Origin: Gracilaria gracilis
Lineage: Eukaryota; Rhodophyta; Florideophyceae; Gracilariales; Gracilariaceae
Direction of reading: 5' to 3'
DNA: 64,000 nt
Assembly (NCBI GenBank): GCA_030374805.1
Contig: JARGSG010000135.1
Span: forward strand, 1 to 64,000
The notes under the pieces were generated by a model. It did no database searches, was not told the origin of the DNA, and saw only the letters and a program-made list of their open reading frames with translations. Numbering within the stretch: the stretch's first letter is position 1; each line of letters opens with the position of its first letter. Positions 20,169-30,126 of the stretch are shown piece by piece. The position numbers were made by a program, and so were the translations under genes.

Positions 20169-21310
20169 AAAAAAAACCATGAAGCCGATATGAGGTCTCT
20201 AGCGCGTACGACACAGATAACTTTAATTGTGATGCCTCCCTTCTCAATTTTCATTGGGTGTGGGGATGTGTACCATGCCGCTGCGAGCCCCTCGGATTTT
20301 GGAATAGTTGCGGGTTGCGTTCCAGGGTTTAAACGACCATGTTAGGTTTATGAGTGCTCGCATATGGACGAGGGTGGCCGTACATTTGCTTCCTTTTGAA
20401 ACATACTGACATCATGATCACAGAACCTAACAGAATGAAACCATAATGAACTTGTGCCTTTGACGCTAACCGTGAACAAAATGCTCCAATAACAGTGTTA
20501 CTCAATAGATATTGCCAGTCGCGAATGCAATGATGATGTGTACACGTGGAAAATGTGTTCATTGTGAGTCATCAGGGTGTTTTCATAGGTCGCACGGCCG
20601 AGTTTTTTTGATTTGACTCCGTAAATCGCTGATATTTGCAAGAGATTTGCCTCGTGCTGGTACCAAACCAAGTTTTTCTTGAAAAAAAGTAAAAGGATCA
20701 CACCTTGTTTAGGACAGGATTTTTGATTGCAACACTGAACAAGATGCTCTTATGTCCTTTATTCTCAATTGGCATTACCAATCGCGAGGTAAATACTAGT
20801 CGTGACACGTGGGGAACCTGTTCGCTGGCCATCACCAGGTTCTTATCGTAGGTTACCAGACCAAATGTAGTATAGTGGCACGGGCACTGCCTACGGTGAG
20901 GAGTGTCCAATGGGTATGGGACCAACGGGAGACCACTGGTAAGAGGGTGCAAAGGGCGGGCGCTAGCTGTCGTGCCTACAAGAAATTGCGAGCGACGTAG
21001 CGATGTCTTGTAAACCTTAAGGATGATGGCAGTTGCCAACCAAAATGGGAAGTAGTTGCCAAGAGAGTATCTCACTTTACCACAGGACGGAGGCGCAGCT
21101 CAAGTAGCCTGCGCAATCACGAATTCATCACCACGTCACCGGCGCCACCTCAGTGACAACGGGTGCGTCCGGTGCGTTCGTCGCAAAATTTGTTTCGTGT
21201 TTCAATAGTGGGCATCGTGTTGCAGTGAGCGTACCCGGCTCTCCATGATACAGACAACCTGTACCGCATCGCAGTCCCGCATGCGTCGAGCTTTCTGTCT
21301 CTCTGCTTGA
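20169..21310. other. No gene; diverged direct duplication
   Basis: Two stretches (about 20330-20700 and 20698-21010) look like diverged copies of one another on the minus strand. Both give a phrase of the type (V/A)TY(D/E)(K)N(L/T)LM followed by HV.....SRLA(I/M)(S/P)IE, then a segment beginning with the loss-tolerant SILFSVAI or LLSNTVIG. No known domain is recognised. The remainder up to the tandem repeat at 21311 shows nothing. Confidence 0.4.
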
Positions 21311-21474
21311 GCTTTAGGCTTATGCCCAGATAGGCCTCAGATTATATCATTAGTGCGCTTATGTCGCGATGGACCTCACTTTATAGCCGTGGTAGGCTCA
21401 TGCCCAGATGGACCTCAGTTTATAGCCTTGGTGGGCTTATGTCGCGATGGACCTCACTTTATCCGTGGTAGGCT
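21311..21474. repeat. 78-bp tandem repeat, left copy
   Basis: Roughly two copies of a 78-bp unit made of two related ~39-bp halves, with the shared words GGCTTATGTCGCGATGGACC and CTCACTTTATAGCC. It is the short counterpart of the expanded array at 53845-54335, and it marks the outer end of the inverted repeat. Confidence 0.8.
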
Positions 21475-22469
21475 TTTGAGGTGATGAACCTCAGCTTGTT
21501 GACGTATTAGGCTTCAGTGACGATGGACACGGACGGAGTGGCACGCTACGCGCTTCAATGCACAAGGCTGCGGTATCGGAGCGATCACAACTGTTTGTGA
21601 CGATGTGCAGGTGCCGCGGGGCTAGGCGAGAGAGCGCGTGCGGGTGCGTGCTTTTTCTGGCGTGCAGACGACTCCCGCAACCTCTGGTCGAATTCGCTTG
21701 GCAGGCGCACATTGTTGCTTGTCTTCTTACCCTTTGGTGCCTTGTAGTTTGAATTTCAAATTGCACGGCCAATCATGTCATCTGATGATCATCACGTGCC
21801 CCCAACTCGGTGGTGACACCCGCCGCGCACGCTGAGCTGAGTAACGCCAACCTGCTCAGATGAAGTACTTCTAGTACGTGTCGGGTGGTGTCGAACTTTG
21901 TTGTGCGACGGCTTGTCAGTCTGGATGTTCCTACTCGCTCTGCGAAGCGCACTCGAAAGGCGAATCGTCCGGCTCAGAATGACAGTGAGCCCAGTGAAGA
22001 GCCGCTCGCCGATCTGCTGGCGCGCTATCGAGCACAGGCGCTCACTCCGTTGGATCACGATATATCGTTTGAGTCTAATATTGACCTATCTCCTGTTATG
22101 CCCGCGCACGCCGTGCGTCTGGTTCGCTGTATTCGCGGAAACGCCTTCCAGATGATGGGCTTCTGAGTGCTCCTGCCTGGCCTTCTTTCGAACCGCGTTT
22201 CATGCCGAGTCGTTTTAATAGCTTTGATACAGACGAGGATAGTGGTGAGTGATGCGGTGCGAATGATCGCAGCATGTTACCACCCTTCTTTAGAAGTACC
22301 AACAACGCTCTGAGAATTGCTGCTTTCACCTGCCATGGAAAGCGACCTGAGATTACTCGAATCAGCCGTCTGACGAACTCGGACGCTAACATCGCATCGA
22401 ATAATATATAATGCTGCGAGCACTTCATTCCGTCTATCAGTTCCAAGAACTTCTTCAATCGCTTTCATT

Positions 22470-22856
22470 GTGGCTTCGGTGGTCATCGCAGCTGCAGCTT
22501 GTTCCGGTGATTCAAACTCTTCATCTTCATCTTCATTTTCCTCCCCTTCTCCTTCTTCTGAACCGTTCTCCTTCCCATCATATTCCGGGTGGAAAAACGA
22601 ACTGAAAGTGAACGAACATATGACGTTTTTCCTCGGCGCGAAAGACGCAGGCATCAAAGTGGGGTACCTGCCGAACGTGTTTGTGCACCATAGAGCAAGA
22701 GATTATTCAGATTGTTACTTCAACATTCGTTTCCGGGAGGACAAGTACGCTGAACTCTTGCCGTACACTGACCAATTTCTATGGTATGTTGAATGTCAAC
22801 GCAAGTTTCCTGGGCGGGTTAGAGAGCAGATAATCGAACGAGAACTGACAGATTAG
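22470..22856 (+). pseudogene. Glycosyltransferase-like C-terminal fragment
   Basis: From about 22585 the frame reads GWKNELKVNEHMTFFLGAKD, then AGIKVGYLPNVFVHHRARD, resembling the acceptor-site end of GT-A (family 2-like, B4GALNT-type) glycosyltransferases. That family characteristically carries xEHxxFFLxAKxxGxKVxYxPNVxxxHH. The preceding Ser-rich segment is low in complexity, the N-terminal nucleotide-sugar domain is missing, and the frame ends at 22854 in sequence shared with the right arm. Most of this fragment lies in the 746 bp missing from the right arm. The family call is tentative. Confidence 0.4.
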
Positions 22857-23237
22857 GTTGTGAGGCAGTGCTTCAGGCAAGGCTATGTGTAAATATGAAC
22901 AAAGAACGTCTCAATGAAGGACGCAATCTTCTCGCGAACTACATGTAAAGGTACAACGGTACCATGTACAAGGGTATGAGGGATAGTTCTTAAGGCTCTG
23001 GCAGACGCCCAGGGCGGTGCATAAGAGCCGACAATCTTGAACTGAAGAACTGAAACCCAGTTTCAAATTCAAAGGTTTAACTCCCGCGCCTTGGGTGCGT
23101 GGAGCTTCCGCGCGACGGCTGTCAGAAGCGCACCTCGCGAAACGTTCGAACACGTTAACGTGCTAACATAAACTTAACGCAGCCATACGACACGTACCGA
23201 AGGCATCAACCGAAATCATCAATCTGGCGTTGCGCAA

Positions 23238-23456
23238 ATGCTCGCAGAATATACAAACACTTCACTTCTTTTGAAGCAAAACTTATCCAACGAGAAGAAA
23301 AACGCTCTACAGAAGATAGTGCCAATACCTTCGCGTTGGCTTGCTGATCGTCTCGAGAGCAGGAGAGCACGAAGTGACTCGATGGGTGCTTCCCGCGCGG
23401 TGCGGCGCCGGTCGTGCGGTAGACGCGCGAAGGATGGCGCTGGCAGTAGTACTTAA
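23238..23456 (+). CDS. Small hypothetical protein conserved in both repeat arms
   Basis: 72 codons, basic at the C-terminal end (RAVRRRSCGRRAKDG). The copy at 52612-52830 (-) has the same length and differs at only two residues. The recent duplication alone explains this conservation, so it is weak evidence of function. No domain recognised. Confidence 0.3.
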   Translation: MLAEYTNTSLLLKQNLSNEKKNALQKIVPIPSRWLADRLESRRARSDSMGASRAVRRRSCGRRAKDGAGSST

Positions 23457-23552
23457 ACTGCTAAGGGTACAGACACTGCGCTTGCTTTCCTCGTAAGATT
23501 CTCATCCTCTTCAACCCTTTACTTCTTGCTCCAAATCTTGTTTATAACTACA

Positions 23553-24020
23553 ATGACCCGAGTCGCGAACAGTAGTGTCAGCCAGGCACAAAATGGACTT
23601 GAAGATCAGGATAGAGACCTGATCGAGTACGTAGCTTCTGCATCGCCTGGCACCAAGCAGAAGCTTCGTCACGAAGCACAGGTCTCCCGAAAACCAGTTT
23701 CCGAGAAAGAAGTTAGGTCAATGGTAGAAGAATCAATAGTAACCGTTCGAACCGAAACTCAAAGTGTTATTTGCGCACATGTGGATCGCACAATCAACTC
23801 CGTGATGAACTTGTTTAATGCTCAACTCGAAGAGCTTGAAGAACGTCTTGCAAGCGAGATTAACCGTTCCTGTACGAAACTACGGGCTGGAAACAGAATT
23901 CATGTTGGCATCCGGAAGGTGCGCAAGTATGGGACATCTGCAAAATCTGTGGCGTCTTCTTCGGAGAAAAGCTCTGCATTCTGTGACAGAAAAATGGATT
24001 GCTTCCGCCACACAAAATAG
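23553..24020 (+). CDS. Hypothetical helical protein, left-arm copy
   Basis: About 155 codons from the ATG at 23553; the open frame extends nine codons upstream. The middle is helical and charged: SEKEVRSMVEESIVTVRTE, then MNLFNAQLEELEERLASEI, a likely coiled coil. A basic tail with several Cys follows. The reverse-oriented copy at 52048-52515 has the same length and stop and differs at about six residues. No known family. A position upstream of the duplicated WD40 fragment on the same strand is its only context. Confidence 0.45.
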   Translation: MTRVANSSVSQAQNGLEDQDRDLIEYVASASPGTKQKLRHEAQVSRKPVSEKEVRSMVEESIVTVRTETQSVICAHVDRTINSVMNLFNAQLEELEERLASEINRSCTKLRAGNRIHVGIRKVRKYGTSAKSVASSSEKSSAFCDRKMDCFRHTK

Positions 24021-24358
24021 AAGCTGATGTATCAAGTTTGCACCTCCGTACTCGTAGATTATATGGACGATGAATAAGGATACAAAAGGAAAGAGATCAG
24101 CCCCATTCCAAGTGCGACGGTTGCCACCAAAATTGAAATGGAGCCCATCTCAAACTGAGCTTGGACTTTCGCTCGATCTTTGAGTCATGCCACCATGGTA
24201 CATTTCTACCTTGCCCTGGAGCGAGAGTGTGGACACCCTAAGATAGTTTTTGACAGGTTCACAATCCTTTTGCTTTCTCACATAAACAATCAAGCTGCCA
24301 GTATGTTTCCCAAGTGAAGCGTTCTTTCGAGCGCCCACCCGTTTAGTCACGTTGAGAT

Positions 24359-24985
24359 TTGAGCCCCATCCGATGCTCAAATCGCCCAGGAGCGAGCCTT
24401 TTGCAGGCAGGAGGGGCGGCGAGACGGAAGTGGGAGTTGGAAGGTGACGTAAGAGATATAAGTTTTGGTGAGTACGGTATCCTGATTGTTGTGAGCGGAG
24501 TGAAACGCACAGATGGGTACACACACGAAATTCGTCGCTTTGAACAACATGATGATGGAGAGGGAACGATGGTGTGGAGGGTAGACTTCGGAGACTGGAT
24601 CTGCAAAGGCGTGTTGAGCAGTTTGGAGGATAAGATGGGCGGCGCGAGCGAAGACGAAGAGCCAGGATGGGTAGATGTGCCATGGGGTGGAGACGGCAGC
24701 ATGCTGGCGACGCGTAGTGACGATGGGGAGCACCTATGGGTGTGGGACACTCACTGCAGGCGGCTTGCCGATGGCGAGTTGCGATGGGAGCGTAGCCAGT
24801 TGGGAGTTGCGAGGGCCATAGCATGGGCAAGCGAACGCGCGCTGCTGGCGTTGGCGTGCGACAAAGCACTGCTGCTATGGGACATGCGAAGCAACAGACA
24901 AGAGCGCGTGGTACGCCACGAGTATCACACCCCCAACGAGCGCGTTCACCCTCAACTTCTTTCGCACGTTCTCCATCTGGTTTGA
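24359..24985 (+). pseudogene. WD40-repeat protein fragment, left-arm copy
   Basis: A frame of 208 codons shows beta-propeller blades: WELEGDVRDISFGEYGIL, WGGDGSMLATRSDDGEHLWV followed by WDTH, then AIAWASERALLALACDKAL and LLWDMRSN. TTTTGCAG at 24400-24407 is a plausible splice acceptor, so the first residues may be intronic and upstream exons are not found. The last ~40 codons run antisense into the pyrophosphatase tail (24875-25010), showing that the WD40 gene was truncated at a rearrangement junction. Function unknown; WD40 propellers are protein-interaction platforms. Confidence 0.55.
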
Positions 24986-26112
24986 ACGCGATTCTAATCC
25001 CAAACCCCATAGCTTCCCCAACGTTGCACAGACGATAGATGTCAACAACCCGACCAATACGAGTAGAAACGGGACCGCAATGAATACAGAAACAGACGAT
25101 TCAGTAGTCAAGTTGGGATAGCTCAAATACAGGTTGTCGTTTCTGCAGATGTACACCGCATGCGAGAGCGCTTTCGATGTTCCAAACGGCCCACATTCTT
25201 GGTCAATGGCCAAGTGATTGTATACACAAGTGGCAAACGAATCACGACAATAGAAGGGCAGGCTCGACGCTACGATTGCCGTAGCCAATATCGACGATAA
25301 ATTGGAACAAAACCAATCTGCTCCCATGGCAGCTGAACATTGTGCGTACGATGCAAGCAAGTGCGCAACGGCCTTCTTCCCGCTTCGGTGGTCCTCGCAC
25401 ATTGCTTGTCTCGCATGCGTGCGCAGTGACGTACCAAACACACACCCTGATAGCCGTAAGAACAATGCGCCGTAGCAGCCCCAGCTGCAAAACCCCCCAG
25501 CGCCCGCACGTCACTGAACACCAGGTACGCAGTCTAAATACCAAACAAACTAATGCCCAGCATCGATAGGTTCACCACCACTGCTGCACCGAACGACAGT
25601 TGCATTCCAACCCCAAAGCCCGCACGCGATACAGCTGCAGCTCGCAAGCTCCCACGCGAGCTTATGTGCTTCCAGATCAAGTCATTCATCATACCCAGCA
25701 ACGCGCCGATCCCAAAACACCCCGCAGTCTCCCAATTCACTTTCACTCCCAACAGAATGAAAAGCATCGTAAACGGCACAATGAACGCCACACACTGTTG
25801 CCCAAGGAAACGCACAGAGCTTTTCCGAATCAGCGTCGATGCTGTCACCATCCTTGCAGATCCAACAGCACTTCTCAGGATGAAAAAGGCCACGATTGAC
25901 GCCACAAGCAGCCCCAGAGTCTCGCCTAGCAGGTTGGTCCACACAAACCACGTGGGAACCCTGAAGTCAAATGTCCTAAACAAGTACCCAGCGCTCACGT
26001 CGCTGCTCCTGTCATTCGTTTCACACAGCTCCGTTACTAAACAGCGCCTGATCATAAATTGCCACACCACTAGCAGCAACAACGCCACAGACAACACCAA
26101 AGCGAATACCAT
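24875..26112 (-). pseudogene. Divergent membrane H+-pyrophosphatase, catalytic motifs lost
   Basis: The first frame (ATG 26112 to TAG at 25534-25536) encodes several membrane helices that align by eye with H+-pumping pyrophosphatases: NWETAGCFGIGALLGMMNDL, then GSLRAAAVSRAGFG and GMQLSFGAAVVVNLSMLGIS. After the in-frame TAG the sequence continues as TAYLVFSDVRALGGFAAGAA. A frame change near 25455 then leads into a second frame (to 24875) with AAMGADWFCSNLSSILATAI and three further hydrophobic segments. The family's pyrophosphate site (KAADVGADLVGK, EDDPRNP and DNVGDN motifs) is replaced by unrelated residues (EDHRSGKKAVAHLLASYAQ), so it cannot work as a normal pump. The C-terminal half of the family's ~16 helices is missing. 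Part of its tail is duplicated in the right arm. Confidence 0.6.
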
Positions 26113-26510
26113 CAAAGACTTTCATGTTCATCATCGTTCTTAGATGCAGACGCCCAAACCAAATCCTTTCCTTCAAAGTCCCTCGGAGACACAGGCGTGT
26201 ATCCTTGGTACCTTCCCTCCTCTACGCCAAAGTAGGCGCCATACACTCGCAACCTTGACGCTGGCTCCTTCATCCCGCCTTCATCTTCGGCAGGCTCGAT
26301 TGTGGTGATCTGCAACCGCTCAGGACTGCCTACATTCTCCACGTCAGCCTTCTTGTCTTCTTTTCCGCCAGCTTCGTCACATTGGCTTCCGCCGTTACCG
26401 CTGCCGCCTTCGGACCACTTGCCTTTGGCCGACTTTGCTGTTCCAGTACTGGCCATGGTCCTGACGCAACGAAACGGGGCGCCAGCAACGCCCATCGCAG
26501 CGGCGTGCAC
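26113..26510 (-). other. Possible soluble N-terminal extension of the pyrophosphatase-like gene
   Basis: A 132-codon minus-strand frame ends two bases before the hydrophobic frame starts. It is hydrophilic and Gly/Lys/Glu-rich, with LRVYGAYFGVEEGRYQGYTP and ASASKNDDEHESL. It might be a cytosolic N-terminus of the same gene after a frameshift, or an unrelated frame. Its upstream end overlaps the short inverted repeat at 26479-26574. Confidence 0.3.
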
Positions 26511-26574
26511 CAGGAGTCAGCCGCACGCAGCAAGCGGAGCACGCTCTGTTCCAAAAGCAGCCGACCGTTGTATC
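26479..26574 (+). repeat. Short inverted repeat partner of 46642-46740
   Basis: About 95 bp containing GCCAGCAACGCCCAT, CGGCGTGCA, CAGCCGCACGCAGCAAGCGG and AGCAGCCGACCGTTGT. The reverse complement recurs at about 46642-46740 with a small insertion. It is nested inside the large inverted repeat in the same inverse relationship. Confidence 0.7.
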
Positions 26575-26638
26575 ATAGGAATGCCTAAAGCAGGGTAAGT
26601 ATTAGACAGTCTAATGTGAATCACTTTTTCCAGTTAAT

Positions 26639-27696
26639 TTGGCCACATTATTGCCGTCTGATTTTTCTTCACGTCCGAAGTCGTGTGCAACTGCAACGCG
26701 CGCCACGCGCACACGTGGCCATGCGCGCTGCGCGCGCCCGCTGCACCTCGCCGCCACGCGCCGAACCTCGCCGCTGCCGCCGAGCCAGAAAAGGCGGCGC
26801 CGCGCGGTGCGCGCAGCGATGCGCTTTGCCGCTCGCCCTCAGCTGCTCACCGCCGCCACCCGTGCGCGCGTGCCCATTCCGGTAGCGCTACTGCGCCGCG
26901 CCTCCACATCATGCCGTCCTCCACGCGCCCCCACATCATGCCGTCCTCAACGCGCCCATCTTCGCCGCCGCCGCCGTCCCATGTCCTTCCTGCGCCACCG
27001 CCACGCCGCCGCACGCCCCGCTGCCGCGCGCCTTCCGCTCTCCGCGCGCAAGCCGCCGCTCCCGCCCGCCGCCACCGCGCCCCTCGCCGCGCAGCCGCCA
27101 TCGCCGCCGTCGCCGCCGTCGCCGCCGTCGCCGCCGTCGCCGCCGGCACCGGCGCCGCCGCACCGTGAGTGGCTGCTGCTGCTGCTGCTCACCGTCACCG
27201 CGCTCGCCACGCGCCTGTACCGCATCCACCACCCGCCGGCCGTCGTGTTTGACGAGTTCCACTTTGTGCGCTTCCTGCACCACCAGCTACAGCGCCGCTT
27301 CGTCTTCGACATCCACCCGTGGCTCGCCAAGCTCACGCACGTGTTGGTGGCTACGCTGCTGCCGTGCCGCCGCGCCTCGACTCTGACCCGCGCATCGGCG
27401 CGCCCTACCCCACGCGCCACTACCTGCACTCGCGCCTCACCTCCGCCCTCTTCGGCGCCCTCTGCGTCCTGCTCTTCCTCACCGAGCGCGAGCTGCGCCT
27501 CTCGCCGCCCGCCGCAGCCCTGGCCACGCTGCTGCCGCTATGCGACAACCTGCTGCTCATGCAGAGCCGCTACGTGCTGCTCGACTCGCAGCTCATCTTC
27601 GCCTTATCGCAAATCCTCCGTTTGCGCGCGCGCGCTGTCGCTGCAGTAGCGGCGCGCGCGCAAGGTGGTCCACGTCGAGGCAAGTCGCGCGAGTAG
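26639..27696 (+). pseudogene. Protein O-mannosyltransferase (GT39) N-terminal fragment
   Basis: PMTs transfer mannose from dolichyl-phosphate-mannose to Ser/Thr in the ER. After a long Arg/Pro-rich low-complexity leader (with a TCGCCGCCG repeat at about 27107-27145), the first helix and catalytic loop are clear: LATRLYRIHHPPAVVFDEFH, then RFVFDIHPWLAKLTHV, including the conserved DE and DIHP-type motifs. Near 27350-27380 the frame shifts, and the second frame gives RHYLHSRLTSALFGALCVLL followed by LCDNLLLMQSRYVLLDSQLI, the family's next helices. Coding ends at 27696, near a GCGCGC hairpin (27617-27662). About 500 residues (MIR domains and the remaining helices) are missing. The region is much more G/C-rich than its neighbours. 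Confidence 0.7.
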
Positions 27697-28094
27697 GCGC
27701 GCAGGCGCCGCTACGCGTGCGCAACGGTATCATACGCACGCACAAACTGGTAGCAACGTTGCCGCTGCCGCTTATAAGGGCGCATGCAACCGGCAGCGCG
27801 TCGCTCATGACGCCCGTGAAAACTTTACGATGGGTATCGCGCAAACTCACGATTCCACGCACAGCACATGCCCCTGTGCACACTCATGTCCCCGCACCGC
27901 CTCTCGCTTTGCATCCTTCCCGCGTCCGGCTGATCCCCCGCCCCCGGCCCCAAAACCCTCTCTCATAGCCACCTACCGCGGCACGCACTCTTCATCTACC
28001 GTTTTGCACGCCGCCCCCCCTCCCCCCCCCCGGCATCTTCTGCTTTTCCGCGCAGCACGCCGGCGGCAGGCATGGCACCGGCACGGCAGACTCT
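27697..28094. other. Upstream region of the dehydratase gene
   Basis: About 400 bp between the PMT remnant and the next ATG. It contains a long C-tract (about 28013-28032). It has no convincing gene and is the likely promoter region of the dehydratase/racemase gene. Confidence 0.4.
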
Positions 28095-29138
28095 ATGACC
28101 ACTCTGTCGTGGAACGACCAGCTCAGCTGCGCAAAGTACTTTTATCAATTGTGCGTTTCCACCCACAAGACGCTGCACGCCCATCGCATGCGCAACCCCG
28201 CTGCGCTGCACTTCACCCCCATGCTGCGCGCCCCGTCGCTCGGCCCGTCAGTGTTTATCAAGCTGGAAAGCGAGCAGGTTACCAACTCCTTCAAGGTGCG
28301 TGGCGCCATCAAATACCTCCACAACGCTCGCGCAAACCATGTAGTCACCGCCTCCATGGGAAACCACGCCATGGCCGTCGTGCACGCCGTCAATTTGCTC
28401 GCACTGGAGGACACCATCTTCCTCCCGCTCACTGTGTCGCCAAGCAAGCTTGCTGCCATAAGGCGTTTCGGGGAAGGCGGCAAGTGTGAGATTCGACTCA
28501 TAGGCAGTGACTGTCTTCAGGCCGAACTGGCCGCCTCCGCCTTTGCAAAGGAGCGTAAAGCTGTCTATGTGTCGCCGTACAACGATGAACTGGTCATCGC
28601 TGGCCAGGGAACAGTGGGTGTGAAAATCCTCGACTTCTTTTCCAGATCACATCCATCGTTTGCCGGTCGTCAAAAGTGCTGCTACGTCACCGTCGGGGGA
28701 GGCGGACTCATCGCAGGTGTTGCCGCAGTGCTCAGGGCCAAGCAATCGGGGCAGTGGCGCATCGTAGGCTGCTTACCTCAGAATTCCGCCGTCATGTTCC
28801 AATGTATAAAGGCCGGTCGAGTGGTTGAGTCTCCGTGCAAAGAAACGCTCTCCGATGGAAGTGCCGGTCAAATTGAACAGAACACCATCACGTATGAGGC
28901 ATGCTCTCATCTGGTTGACGCCTGGGCCATTGTGTCCGAAGAAGATATCAGGTGCGCAATGTGCGACGTTCTTGCCTCCGAGCACAAGCTTTTGGAAGGA
29001 GCTGCGGGCGTGGCTGTTGCTGGAATGCGGCGAGACACTGAGTGGCGGGGCTCGAACAATTGCGTCGCTTCCGTGTTTATAGCTTGTGGCGGCAACGTGA
29101 GCGTTGACACAATTCGCAAAATTACTGAAGGGCGATAG
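28095..29138 (+). CDS. PLP-dependent threonine dehydratase/serine racemase-family enzyme
   Basis: An intact 347-codon gene of fold-type II (tryptophan synthase beta superfamily) PLP enzymes. These deaminate Ser/Thr to the 2-oxo acid and ammonia, or racemise Ser. The Schiff-base lysine is in TNSFKVRGA (Lys67). SMGNHAMAV (about 87-95) matches the substrate/carboxylate loop. The tetraglycine phosphate-binding loop is VGGGGLIAGVA (201-204 Gly). EGAAGVAVAG (301-310) and CGGNVS (331-336) are the usual C-terminal landmarks. No regulatory ACT domain is present, and the length fits the single-domain catabolic dehydratase/racemase group. The ATG at 28095 is the first in frame, and the N-terminus matches the family start. 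No intron is visible. It is one of the few intact host genes in the window. Confidence 0.85.
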   Translation: MTTLSWNDQLSCAKYFYQLCVSTHKTLHAHRMRNPAALHFTPMLRAPSLGPSVFIKLESEQVTNSFKVRGAIKYLHNARANHVVTASMGNHAMAVVHAVNLLALEDTIFLPLTVSPSKLAAIRRFGEGGKCEIRLIGSDCLQAELAASAFAKERKAVYVSPYNDELVIAGQGTVGVKILDFFSRSHPSFAGRQKCCYVTVGGGGLIAGVAAVLRAKQSGQWRIVGCLPQNSAVMFQCIKAGRVVESPCKETLSDGSAGQIEQNTITYEACSHLVDAWAIVSEEDIRCAMCDVLASEHKLLEGAAGVAVAGMRRDTEWRGSNNCVASVFIACGGNVSVDTIRKITEGR

Positions 29139-29196
29139 CGAATCAAGCTGAAGAAGAGGTGAAATTCCGTTGATCGGCTCATCCGATTTCGTTGCT

Positions 29197-29721
29197 TTAG
29201 AATGGACTAGGGAGTGGTGGCGATGTGAACCATTTCGCCCAAGCAATGAACAGAAATTGTATCGGTAAACGTAGAACCGCACCTATCATGAATCCATTAC
29301 ACACTAGCCTCCTTGTCTTTTCCAGCAATACGCAAGCGACGTTTCCTGGAAAATAACTATTAATACAGCAATCAAATAATACGCACTGAGCACTTGCGTG
29401 GGAGCAAACACAATCACGAGTTCTCCGAGTACCGTACTTATTCCTGTCGAGTACAGCCAAAAAGCCTTTAAACGGAACAAATATCATTGAGATATAGAAT
29501 TCGTAGAGAGGCGCATGAAAATGCAACACACCGGCGAACACCATGCTTATTGCAAGCAGTTGTGAGAAGCTGAACTTGAGCAGCCAGTCTGAATCGCCAT
29601 ACACCTGAGAACATATCACGGCGATGAGAGCTTCCACAGAGAAAAACAAGAACGGAAGAAGGGAAATCGCTCCCTTGTACGGGGAAAGTAACTTGATGAA
29701 ATAATCAGTAGATGGGGTCAT
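29197..29721 (-). CDS. Hypothetical membrane protein
   Basis: 174 codons with several hydrophobic stretches: AISLLPFLFFSVEALIAVI, then LLAISMVFAGVLHF and MIGAVLRLPIQFLFIAWA. This suggests three or four membrane spans, interrupted by a polar Cys-rich middle. Convergent with the dehydratase gene (stops about 60 bp apart). No family recognised. The uneven hydrophobic pattern could mean a frameshifted relic. Confidence 0.35.
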   Translation of the reverse strand: MTPSTDYFIKLLSPYKGAISLLPFLFFSVEALIAVICSQVYGDSDWLLKFSFSQLLAISMVFAGVLHFHAPLYEFYISMIFVPFKGFLAVLDRNKYGTRRTRDCVCSHASAQCVLFDCCINSYFPGNVACVLLEKTRRLVCNGFMIGAVLRLPIQFLFIAWAKWFTSPPLPSPF

Positions 29722-30126
29722 GCCAGGAGCCAGTTATGGAGTAAGTCGCTTGAGGACATTGTGTTAGGAGAATTAAAAACGACTTGCTGGATCGATATGT
29801 CTGTACCTGTATACTTCGAGGCAGCTTTCGTGTCGAAGGAAGCCTATGTCAGTGCGCACACATCTATGCACGGGGCGCGAACCTCAACTCTTCCCTCGTG
29901 TTCAAGTCTCATGAGAGCGGCGTTGACGGAGTAACGTTGAAAATCTTCGAGCGAGAAATAAGCGGTCGGGGCCCACAATGAACACTGCTGCCACCTGCAC
30001 ACTGTGCAGTGCCAGCGCCAAAATTGCCCGTTTCGAAATGAGAAACGATGTCAGCCAAGTTGGCTACACGTCCTTTTTCTTGCAATATGCAAGTTACTCT
30101 CTCTCTCATTTATAGGCACATGTAGC
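29722..30126. other. No gene recognised
   Basis: About 400 bp between the membrane ORF and the 3' end of the LINE, with short frames only. A GAGAGAGAGA run on the minus strand (about 30097-30110) lies just beyond the LINE stop codon. It may be the LINE 3' tail or target-site sequence. Confidence 0.4.

Larger units (their letters stand above)
21311..25242 (+). repeat. Left arm of large inverted repeat
   Basis: This segment recurs in reverse orientation at 50826-54340. The inner junction is sharp: ATTCGTTTGCCACTTG on the minus strand ends at 25242 here and begins at 50826 on the + strand there, with unrelated sequence beyond. The outer end carries about two units of the 78-bp tandem repeat. 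Arm-to-arm differences are few; for example 5 of 208 residues differ in the WD40 ORF and about 6 of 164 in the coiled-coil-like ORF. This arm keeps about 746 bp (about 22049-22795) that the right arm lacks. Confidence 0.9.

Noticed and set aside
24150-25010. 286-codon minus-strand frame covering the WD40 fragment
   Set aside because: The WD40 blades are in the opposite strand, and only the short end over 24875-25010 overlaps a real (pyrophosphatase) segment, in another frame.
26683-27168. Alternative Ala/Pro/Arg-rich frames overlapping the PMT leader
   Set aside because: Chance open frames in very G/C-rich sequence; only the frame leading into the PMT helices has family support.
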